Of a stretch of 5,830 nt of DNA, positions 1-5,830 are shown one piece after another. The stretch is from an uncultured Bacteroidota bacterium (GTDB lineage: Bacteria > Bacteroidota > Bacteroidia > UKL13-3): NCBI GenBank assembly GCA_903888395.1, contig CAISTO010000058.1, forward strand, positions 1 to 5,830, read 5' to 3'. Under the pieces are notes generated by a model, which was not told where the DNA came from, made no database searches, and saw only the letters and a list, made by a program, of their open reading frames with translations. Made by a program: the position numbers and the translations under genes. Numbering within the stretch: the first letter of the stretch is position 1; each line of letters opens with the position of its first letter.

Positions 1-30
1 AAAATGAATAATAATGTATTTGAATTATGA
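1..30 (+). CDS. Possible 3' end of an upstream gene (partial)
   Basis: Frame 1 is open from the window edge to a TGA at 28-30, giving a tail that ends in NNNVFEL. This TGA overlaps the ATG of the next gene at 27-29 in an ATGA arrangement, the usual form of a translationally coupled junction. The other two plus frames close earlier (TGA at 5-7, TAA at 9-11), so an upstream gene could also end there. Only nine codons are visible, so nothing can be said about the product. The call rests on the ATGA overlap and on the equally tight spacing of the following genes. Confidence 0.35.
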   Translation, partial: KMNNNVFEL

Positions 31-311
31 AACATATTGAATTTGACGATGCCATAAAACTTTCAAAATTATATCCCAATAGTTTTCAAATTCCAAGTAG
101 AGAGGATTTATTAAAATTAGAAATTGGTCACAATGTAAAAGTTTGTGCAAATGATGAAAGATTTTGGACAAAAATTGTTGAAATTAATTTCGAGACAGAA
201 GAACTAATTGCAACTGTTGATAATAAATTAGTAAAAAATAACATAAAACTAAATGAAAAAGTAAAATTTCATTTTAAGAATATATATTCAATTTATCACT
301 TACATTGTTAA
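27..311 (+). CDS. Small DUF2314-like protein
   Basis: A 94-residue, probably cytoplasmic protein with no signal peptide or membrane segment. Residues 17-40 (PNSFQIPS, then an IGHNVKVC segment) lead into DERFWTKIVEI at 43-53. A VDNKL turn follows at 64-68, then a KVKFHF strand and an NIYSIY end. This order (P-x-x-F-x-I-P, G-x-x-V-K, ERFW, DN, final F-x-x-x-x-I) matches what I recall of DUF2314/YegJ-like small beta proteins, a family without an established biochemical role. It is shorter than typical DUF2314 proteins and may be a minimal version of the fold. The start is the ATG that overlaps a possible upstream stop; no Shine-Dalgarno is visible. The stop is 3 bases before the next gene, so it probably belongs to the same operon as the HEPN-like gene downstream. 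The family assignment is from pattern memory, not a search. Confidence 0.75.
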   Translation: MKHIEFDDAIKLSKLYPNSFQIPSREDLLKLEIGHNVKVCANDERFWTKIVEINFETEELIATVDNKLVKNNIKLNEKVKFHFKNIYSIYHLHC

Positions 312-314
312 TAC

Positions 315-740
315 ATGCAAAGCTCTAAATTACCATTGGTTATAAAAGATTCTACTATTACTGGCGAAATGGATTTCGATTTCTTTTATCAAATGATAAA
401 AATAAAATTAACCTTAACCGTAAAAAATATTTTGTATTTGTTTGATGTCATTGTTACACCAGATCAGGTATATATTAAAACTATACTACCAATAGATGGC
501 ATAGAAAATACAGAATATGCAAAAAAATGGAATCAAAAAAAATATCTATTTAATGGTAATATTATCAACCCTATTGGATTTAAAACAATTGAAATATTAA
601 CAACACAATCTATTTTACTCATTGATAAATATAAAAATGATTCAGAAAAATGGGAGGAAAATCTTACGGATATTAAATATTCCAATGATAATTGTTTAAA
701 TATTTCAATTAAAGTATTAAAAGAAATTAAAAACGTTTAA
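315..740 (+). CDS. Hypothetical protein, 141 aa, accessory to the HEPN-like gene
   Basis: I do not recognise this protein. It is 141 residues long, with no signal peptide and no convincing membrane helix. The first half alternates hydrophobic and polar residues (IKIKLTLTV, LYLFDVIV, VYIKTILPI at about 29-60), which suggests a small beta-rich or alpha/beta fold. A lysine-, asparagine- and tryptophan-containing middle (AKKWNQKKY near 69-77) and a charged segment around 106-115 (YKNDSEKWEE) follow, ending in another strand-like stretch (LNISIKVL). No nucleotidyltransferase (MNT-type GS...DxD), helix-turn-helix or catalytic signature is visible. It starts 3 bases after the upstream stop and ends 1 base before the next ATG, so it is almost certainly co-translated with both neighbours. 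A partner, inhibitor or specificity role for the large downstream protein is plausible but only inferred from position. Confidence 0.8.
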   Translation: MQSSKLPLVIKDSTITGEMDFDFFYQMIKIKLTLTVKNILYLFDVIVTPDQVYIKTILPIDGIENTEYAKKWNQKKYLFNGNIINPIGFKTIEILTTQSILLIDKYKNDSEKWEENLTDIKYSNDNCLNISIKVLKEIKNV

Positions 741-741
741 A

Positions 742-3231
742 ATGGAAAATCATTCATTATTACCTTCCCATATCGTATTGCCTTCAAAGAGATATAATGA
801 TGCAACCGAAGAAGCGGTAATGCATAAAACATTACTTGAGCTAGCTGAGTCTCTATTAATTTATATTGTAGGAATCATGTTAGGAGAGTATAAATCATCT
901 AAACAAGTAAGTTTAAAATTAGAAACGGAATTTTACAAATTTTCAAGACAAAAACCCAGCTTTGGTCATTTTCTATCCATTTTTAGAATGTTAAGTAATG
1001 AAATGCCAACTTCTATATTTAATTCTAAATTTGATAAATTTAAGATTTATGAAAAAACAGCTATATTAAGTCATCAATTCAATTTATTAAAAGAGGTGGT
1101 GGATGAAGGTGCCGACGATAATTTCCAATTTCATATAGATCAAATCAAGGGCCGCACAATGAGTGCAAGCAAAGGATTACTAGATCTATTTGATACCATC
1201 ATTATAATACGAAACATATTTGCACATCCGGAGGATAAGGCTGGTAAAAAAGATCATAAAAGAAAATGGCCTTCAACTGATGAGTATTTCAAACAAGTTA
1301 ATAGTTGTATATATAATGCTATCATGGAAGTTGTGGAAGATGTAGATGTTTTTATTAATTATAAACCAGTTTTTGCAAAAAATATAGATGATAAAAGTAA
1401 AAAGGGCACATTTTTACTAGAAACAGGCGAAAAGAACAAAGAATTTGAGTTAGACTTATCCATAGATGATTTATCGCATTTATCTACAGAATTTAGGTAC
1501 TTACTTGATAGCAAGGATCAGGTTTATGTACAAATTTATTATCACACAATACCCTCTGTAAATCCATCAGTAGCCAAACAAATTATTGATATTGAAAGGG
1601 CTAAAATTATAGAACCCCATTTACGTGAAATAATTAAAGAGAAATTAAGTGATGATGGAAAAATAGATAATATGGAGTTCTTAGTAATGCAGGATACAGC
1701 AAAAACAGCGGCCATCTCCATTGAAAAGTTATTTATAATTATAGAAGAAGAGAAAAATAAACTTGGACTTTTAGGTACTGTGGGTTCACCTGATATGCCA
1801 GGTGATATATTTATTGAAGCAAAAACCGGTAATTATCCAATTTTATTTAATCCATGGTGGTTACATTATTTTTCAATGGTACCTAACGTTGACAAAAGTG
1901 TAATTATAAAGCAAAAAAGCGAAGAAAAGGAGTATAAGGTCAAAATTGATACACTTGCAGAAAATGTAAAGTTAATCGTAAACAACCCTAAAATACAAAC
2001 GGAACAAAAAATATTAAAACAATTTTTATTAAAGAAAAAAGAACTTGAGAATGGATTTAAAAAATCTTTTGATGAAAATTTCAAAATATTGGCAAAATCG
2101 GGTGACGGAGAAAAAGAAATAATAGAGAAAAAAATTAATGCTCTTAAAGAAGAGGTTGAAAAAAAATTACCACCACTTATAATTAAAATACAGGAAACGG
2201 AGGATAAAATAAAAAGTTTAGAAGAAAGCCAACTTGAAAAACTTACTGAGGCAAATAATAAATTAAATACAATTCAATCTAACTATGAATCTTATGCAAA
2301 GTATACCCAGTGGGGCATGCATAAAAATATATGGAAGGAACTAGATCAATATGTAGATGTGTTGTTATCAAAAAACTTAAATAAGACTTTTATAATTGAA
2401 GAAGACGAGACAGAATCGAGTTGGGTTAATACTACTAATGCTTGGCAAATTGGGGCCTTATCATATACCTATTGGGCAAGAATTCATCCCGCAAAAGCGC
2501 CATTGGAAAACATTTTTCATATTGGTTACGCACTTGCAAATCCGTTTAAATGGGTTCCAAAAAATATACATCCAGCATTAAAACCGATTCTAAATAAACC
2601 AGTTTCGGTAATGTGGACCTCTGTTGATGATAAAAGACTAGAAAAAATTGATATTGATAATGTGTTAATTTTAAAAAGACGTGAATTTAATAAAGAGCTT
2701 ATTTTAAAATATGAAAAAGAGCTTATTGAATTAGGAGCAAATGTAAAATTAATCCCTATTGAGTACATTGACAATCCAAGTGATCAGGTAGAACATTTTA
2801 TGCCTTTTGAATCATTTTTAGAAGTTAGGAACCAGTATATAATCGGTCAAATATATTCTAGACTATGGACTGTAGAAATGTTTTACGAAAATGGACAACT
2901 TATAATAACTGCTGTAGAAAAGTATGAAAAAGAGATGCTTACTTTATTGCAGCTATTCTCAAATGTTATTGAACGACTTAATGATTTTGCTTTAGAAATT
3001 GGTATAAATGAGGAGGTGATTAAACAAAGAGAAGATCAGGTTTTTAGATGGGAGAAGATTCTAATTGAGAAAATCAGACTTAAATATTCTGAAGGGGCTG
3101 AATTCAAACCAACTAAAGAGGAGTTAGAGGAATGGTTGTTTTTTTGTAATACAGAATTAGGCATGAGTAAGTATTTATTTGACTATATTATAAGTAAATT
3201 TAGATTTCATAATAGAAATAAAACTTTCTAA
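742..3231 (+). CDS. Large protein with N-terminal HEPN-like domain (putative RNase), coiled coil and unassigned C-terminal region
   Basis: An 829-residue protein, apparently cytoplasmic. Residues 27-200 are predominantly helical and resemble a HEPN domain: a hydrophobic helix at 31-50 (LAESLLIYIVGIMLGEY), a KPSFGHFLSIFRML segment at 71-84, and RNIFAH at 157-162 with Arg157 and His162 in the R-N-x-x-x-H form of the HEPN Rx4-6H motif. In catalytic HEPN proteins this motif cuts RNA. A basic patch (KAGKKDHKRKW, 166-176) follows directly. Residues 205-385 are mixed alpha/beta and end in an aromatic PWWLHYF block (371-377). Residues 420-520 are rich in Lys, Glu and Leu and look like a long coiled coil. 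Residues 560-830 hold a Trp/Tyr-rich segment (YTYWARIHP near 575-583), a beta-alpha-beta-like stretch at 622-675 and a helical end; I recognise no family there. No Walker, NTPase or kinase motif is seen. The start lies 1 base after the previous stop and the stop lies 3 bases before the nuclease gene. HEPN proteins of this kind often belong to antiphage or toxin systems. The RNase assignment is moderately likely; the defence role is inferred. Confidence 0.85.
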   Translation: MENHSLLPSHIVLPSKRYNDATEEAVMHKTLLELAESLLIYIVGIMLGEYKSSKQVSLKLETEFYKFSRQKPSFGHFLSIFRMLSNEMPTSIFNSKFDKFKIYEKTAILSHQFNLLKEVVDEGADDNFQFHIDQIKGRTMSASKGLLDLFDTIIIIRNIFAHPEDKAGKKDHKRKWPSTDEYFKQVNSCIYNAIMEVVEDVDVFINYKPVFAKNIDDKSKKGTFLLETGEKNKEFELDLSIDDLSHLSTEFRYLLDSKDQVYVQIYYHTIPSVNPSVAKQIIDIERAKIIEPHLREIIKEKLSDDGKIDNMEFLVMQDTAKTAAISIEKLFIIIEEEKNKLGLLGTVGSPDMPGDIFIEAKTGNYPILFNPWWLHYFSMVPNVDKSVIIKQKSEEKEYKVKIDTLAENVKLIVNNPKIQTEQKILKQFLLKKKELENGFKKSFDENFKILAKSGDGEKEIIEKKINALKEEVEKKLPPLIIKIQETEDKIKSLEESQLEKLTEANNKLNTIQSNYESYAKYTQWGMHKNIWKELDQYVDVLLSKNLNKTFIIEEDETESSWVNTTNAWQIGALSYTYWARIHPAKAPLENIFHIGYALANPFKWVPKNIHPALKPILNKPVSVMWTSVDDKRLEKIDIDNVLILKRREFNKELILKYEKELIELGANVKLIPIEYIDNPSDQVEHFMPFESFLEVRNQYIIGQIYSRLWTVEMFYENGQLIITAVEKYEKEMLTLLQLFSNVIERLNDFALEIGINEEVIKQREDQVFRWEKILIEKIRLKYSEGAEFKPTKEELEEWLFFCNTELGMSKYLFDYIISKFRFHNRNKTF

Positions 3232-3234
3232 TTC

Positions 3235-3852
3235 ATGAAAAAATATATAGTACTCTTACTCTCATTTTTCTTTTTTTCTTTACAATTAGTTAGTCAAAGT
3301 ATTGACAAAATTGTAAATAAGAATATTTATATATCATATTATTCCAGCAAGCTTAAAGTACCATTATATGTAGAATATGATTTATTTAGAGGTGGGGGCT
3401 CAGTGAGTAGAAAAAATATGCGATTTATAGAGGAAGAAACCACTGCAAAAAATAAAGATTATGCTAAAAGTGGATTTGATCGAGGACATTTAGTTAGCGC
3501 AGAAGATTTTGCTTTTGATAAACAATTAGAAACTTTGACTTTTAGTTATTATAATGTGTTCCCCCAGCATCCTAAATTAAATAGAGGAAGTTGGAAGGCT
3601 TGGGAGGCTAAAATTAGAGAGGAAAGCCATAGGTATCCGTTAAAAATATTTGTTGGGGGTATTTATTCCACAAAAAAAATTAAAAATAAAATAGGAGTTC
3701 CAGATTATTGCTGGAAGGTTGTGATAAATAAAAAAACAGGAAAACTAATGCATGTTTTATTGTTTAAAAACGATGAAACTCAAGCAGCATTCCGAACAAC
3801 CTTAGATGATTTACAAAAGAAAATCAATTATAAAATTAATTTCAAAAGATAA
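3235..3852 (+). CDS. Exported DNA/RNA non-specific endonuclease (Endonuclease_NS, beta-beta-alpha metal family)
   Basis: A 205-residue protein of the Serratia nuclease/EndoG family, metal-dependent enzymes that cut DNA and RNA without sequence preference. The core signature is present: DRGH at 82-85 with the general-base His85, Asn107 in YYNVFPQ, and NRGSW at 116-120 with the metal-ligand Asn116, followed by Glu124. The spacings from the His (22, 31 and 39 residues) are each within one residue of those of Serratia nuclease H89, N110, N119 and E127. Arg59 or Arg63 could fill the conserved upstream Arg position. Residues 1-20 form a signal peptide (KK, then a Leu/Phe core, with likely cleavage before Gln21), so it should act in the periplasm or outside the cell. 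It is shorter than Serratia nuclease, but the catalytic core looks complete. The ATG is only 3 bases after the HEPN-like gene, implying co-translation. It could be a nutritional or extracellular nuclease, or the envelope-side effector of the upstream module; the sequence does not decide. Confidence 0.92.
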   Translation: MKKYIVLLLSFFFFSLQLVSQSIDKIVNKNIYISYYSSKLKVPLYVEYDLFRGGGSVSRKNMRFIEEETTAKNKDYAKSGFDRGHLVSAEDFAFDKQLETLTFSYYNVFPQHPKLNRGSWKAWEAKIREESHRYPLKIFVGGIYSTKKIKNKIGVPDYCWKVVINKKTGKLMHVLLFKNDETQAAFRTTLDDLQKKINYKINFKR

Positions 3853-3869
3853 TTAAACAAATATATTAT

Positions 3870-4442
3870 ATGAATAAAAAGCTTTTATCTTTATTTTTTT
3901 TAATTCTATTTATAAACTGCAAAGGACAAGATACCTTATCAAAAATTGATAAATCATTTTATGTAAGACTAAATCCTATTTCAATTGCTTCAGAGGCTGG
4001 CCGCATAAATGATAGATTTATACAAAACATTGAGATCGGGAAATCCTTCGGTCCATTAGACGTTGGTATTTCTTATGGAAAATATTCTAATAAACGGATT
4101 GATAGTTCAACATTTGCACAAATTAGATTTTCATTCGACGCAGCTCAATTAGGAATATTTAGCAATGAATTTTCGTTTGGAGTAGGAAAAGTATTCAATT
4201 TATCAACGCCACTATTATTCGAACTTAGTTCTACCTTAATGGCACAAGTTGCACCTAAAATTGGAATTGGGGCTATTTTTGGAACATATGAGCTTTCAGG
4301 TGATGTAACTCAATTCTCCAAATCATTTTATGGTATATTTATTAGGTATGGCCTTTTAAGAACAGACAACGGAGGACTCATTAGTAGAATAACTAAATCA
4401 AAAATTACCAGACATAGATCATATAAAAAAAGTAAAACTTGA
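3870..4442 (+). CDS. Small exported protein, probable outer-membrane beta-barrel
   Basis: A 190-residue protein that I do not assign to a named family. Residues 1-19 are a signal sequence (NKK, then a Leu/Phe/Ile core). Cleavage is likely just before Gln20 by signal peptidase I. The FINC at 14-17 is a poor lipobox, so lipidation at Cys17 is possible but less favoured. The mature part has about eight to nine strand-like stretches of alternating hydrophobic and polar residues, many with Gly and aromatics (for example IQNIEIGKSF, LDVGISYG, FAQIRFSF, FSFGVGKVF, IGIGAIFGTY, FYGIFIRYG). This suggests a small outer-membrane beta-barrel or porin-like protein. It ends in a basic tail (roughly 173-190, many Lys and Arg) instead of the usual terminal aromatic, so the C-terminal strand is probably the one ending near Tyr160. 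It follows the nuclease gene by 17 bases on the same strand and may be co-transcribed. Its function is unknown. Confidence 0.82.
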   Translation: MNKKLLSLFFLILFINCKGQDTLSKIDKSFYVRLNPISIASEAGRINDRFIQNIEIGKSFGPLDVGISYGKYSNKRIDSSTFAQIRFSFDAAQLGIFSNEFSFGVGKVFNLSTPLLFELSSTLMAQVAPKIGIGAIFGTYELSGDVTQFSKSFYGIFIRYGLLRTDNGGLISRITKSKITRHRSYKKSKT

Positions 4443-4451
4443 TTTTAATTT

Positions 4452-5795
4452 TTAAAATTCATTTTCTTTTTCTTTGAGTATATTATTTCTATCTTTTTGA
4501 AAATATTTAGCCCAACCATTACTTAAAGCAAACATAACGGGTTTTGTAATTATATTTTGCATCCAAATTGGGAATGAAAAATTTCTTCTATTTGATAAAT
4601 ATTCAAAATATTTACTATCTGAGTCTCCTTCAGTATCTAATATATTTTTTGCAACAAAATCACCACAGAAACTAGCCCATGGCAAACCAACAGCCCCTTG
4701 AATAATACGAATATTTGGATTTTTTTCATCTCTTATTACTATTGGTAAAAGATCTCTTGTTGTGTCTATTAAGCCAGGCCAATATTGTATAAAATTTAAA
4801 TCTTTTAAGATTGGGAAATGTTTTTTAAACCTATCATGCACACCACCAATGACATTATTATGATTCCACATAAATGGTGTAAATGTTGTGATTGCATTAC
4901 CACCACCTAAAAGAAGTCTATTTTCATTTATTATTCTCCAGTAAGAATACACTAATGTGTCATCCCACATCTGAAAATCTTCTCCACTTGGAAGTAATTC
5001 AGAAACTAGCTTATCACTTAATGGCTCGCTTACACTTAAAAATGTTTGTGCGTGATAAATTTCATTTGATAACTTATTAAATTCATCATTCATTTTATCA
5101 ATGGCAACAATTATATCTTTAGCTTTTATACTCCCCGCATCGGTATATGCAGTATGATCTACAATCTTATTAACTTCAGTACTTTCAAAAACTTGTATTC
5201 CATTATCTATTAATACAGTTTTCATTCCCTGAAGGTATTGTAATGGATTAAATCCAAAAGTATCATCATAACGTATTCCGCCTGCAAAATCATTACAATT
5301 GACAATCGTTTTCAACTCAGATTCATTATAGACTTTTTGATTCGTAAATCCAACCTCTTTTCTACCATGTTCTTCTTCTGTGACAACATTTAATCCGTTT
5401 TTTCCAGTTCCTAGAAATAAACTATCCTGATTTCTGTAGTCACATTTTATATCATAATTTTTTATGTAATCGTTAACCAATTTAATTCCATAAGTTGGTA
5501 TTTCCCAGATCTCTTGAGCACCTTTAACGCCATATCTTCTTACTATTTGACTTAATTCTAATTCACTGTCGGGTGTCATAAATCCGGCACTTTTTCCACT
5601 AGTACCCCCGCCAATTATATTTTTTTCAATTACTACTACATTTAATCCTTTATTAATAAATGCCGCTGCTGCTGATATCCCACTCATTCCTCCACCTATT
5701 ATTAAAACGTCGCATTCAATATCTTTTTGTAGCGGAGGACAAACTTTATATTTGTGTTCAAGTAATGTTGTAAACCACCAATTTTGAATTATCAT
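4452..5795 (-). CDS. FAD-dependent oxidoreductase, DAO (D-amino-acid oxidase-like) family
   Basis: A 447-residue flavoenzyme of the DAO superfamily, which oxidises C-N bonds of amines or amino acids. An N-terminal Rossmann motif is clear: DVLIIGGGMSG at 29-39, followed by the ribose-binding Glu57 at the end of the second strand (VVVIEKN). A GGGTSGKSAGF segment at 62-72 matches the family's FAD-contacting loop. A YSYWRI...RLLLGGG stretch at 283-299 and the C-terminal QYWPGLIDTTRDLLP (337-351) and GAVGLPWASFCGD (367-379) blocks resemble those of gamma-glutamylputrescine oxidase (PuuB/OrdL-like) and related oxidases. The C-terminal 60 or so residues extend beyond the FAD-binding core. The substrate cannot be told from sequence, so no symbol is given. 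No signal peptide is seen, so it is probably cytoplasmic. It converges on the plus-strand genes with a 9-base gap, and its 35-base visible upstream region shows no clear Bacteroidota promoter (TAnnTTTG). It appears unrelated in function to the HEPN-like operon. Confidence 0.9.
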   Translation of the reverse strand: MIIQNWWFTTLLEHKYKVCPPLQKDIECDVLIIGGGMSGISAAAAFINKGLNVVVIEKNIIGGGTSGKSAGFMTPDSELELSQIVRRYGVKGAQEIWEIPTYGIKLVNDYIKNYDIKCDYRNQDSLFLGTGKNGLNVVTEEEHGRKEVGFTNQKVYNESELKTIVNCNDFAGGIRYDDTFGFNPLQYLQGMKTVLIDNGIQVFESTEVNKIVDHTAYTDAGSIKAKDIIVAIDKMNDEFNKLSNEIYHAQTFLSVSEPLSDKLVSELLPSGEDFQMWDDTLVYSYWRIINENRLLLGGGNAITTFTPFMWNHNNVIGGVHDRFKKHFPILKDLNFIQYWPGLIDTTRDLLPIVIRDEKNPNIRIIQGAVGLPWASFCGDFVAKNILDTEGDSDSKYFEYLSNRRNFSFPIWMQNIITKPVMFALSNGWAKYFQKDRNNILKEKENEF

Positions 5796-5830
5796 AAAAT
5801 CAATTTTTGTTAATGAAATTTTTAATGTGA

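Noticed and set aside
13..22. TGTATTTG-like sequence resembling the Bacteroidota -7 element TAnnTTTG
   Set aside because: It has one mismatch in the TA, lies too close to the ATG at 27 and has no visible -33 TTG partner in the window.
2692..2727. Direct repeat of aaagagcttatt, 24 bases apart
   Set aside because: It is in frame and encodes a KELI...KELI amphipathic helix within the large protein; ordinary internal sequence similarity, not a mobile or regulatory repeat.
1866..2774. Short minus-strand and out-of-frame ORFs (1866-2084, 2526-2774 minus; 2396-2581 plus)
   Set aside because: They lie wholly inside the 829-aa gene, have low-complexity Phe/Ser/Ile-rich translations and no independent support.
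2826..2880. Possible second HEPN motif at the EVRNQY segment (residues 694-699) of the large protein
   Set aside because: The Arg-Asn is present but no His follows at the required spacing, so only the N-terminal motif is supported.
4443..4462. AT-only inverted repeat in the convergent junction (AATTTT, T, AAAATT), possible bidirectional terminator
   Set aside because: The stem has no G or C, the loop would be a single base, and it overlaps the 3' coding end of the oxidoreductase gene. In such AT-rich DNA it is expected by chance.
4892..5080. Plus-strand 62-codon ORF inside the oxidoreductase gene
   Set aside because: It is antisense to a well-supported coding sequence and its translation resembles no protein.

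Overview
The window is strongly AT-rich. Its genes start without clear Shine-Dalgarno sequences. Two of its proteins have short hydrophobic export signals followed by a Gln near the predicted cleavage point (VS|QS, KG|QD). Together these suggest a low-GC member of the Bacteroidota, probably Flavobacteriia-like. This is inferred from style and protein families; no taxonomic marker gene is present.

Layout: five co-directional genes fill 27-4442 on the plus strand with almost no spacing (gaps of 3, 1, 3 and 27 bases or fewer). They encode a small DUF2314-like protein, an unrecognised 141-residue protein, an 829-residue protein with an N-terminal HEPN-like module and a canonical Rx4H motif, an exported DNA/RNA non-specific endonuclease with its catalytic residues intact, and a small exported protein that looks like an outer-membrane beta-barrel. 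The left edge may carry the last codons of a further upstream gene whose TGA overlaps the first start codon (ATGA). A convergent minus-strand gene (4452-5795) encodes a complete FAD-dependent oxidoreductase of the DAO type and looks like an unrelated neighbour.

How the genes may work together: the tight packing of the first three or four genes suggests co-transcription and translational coupling. HEPN domains with an intact Rx4-6H motif are often RNases in antiphage or toxin systems. The most interesting reading is therefore that 27-3231 (possibly to 3852) is an undescribed HEPN-centred defence or stress module: two small accessory proteins, a large putative RNase/sensor and perhaps a membrane or periplasmic nuclease. 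That role is inference; the sequence directly shows only the arrangement and the motifs. No RNA genes, CRISPR arrays, insertion sequences or convincing promoters or terminators were seen. No gene-free stretch exceeds about 35 bases.
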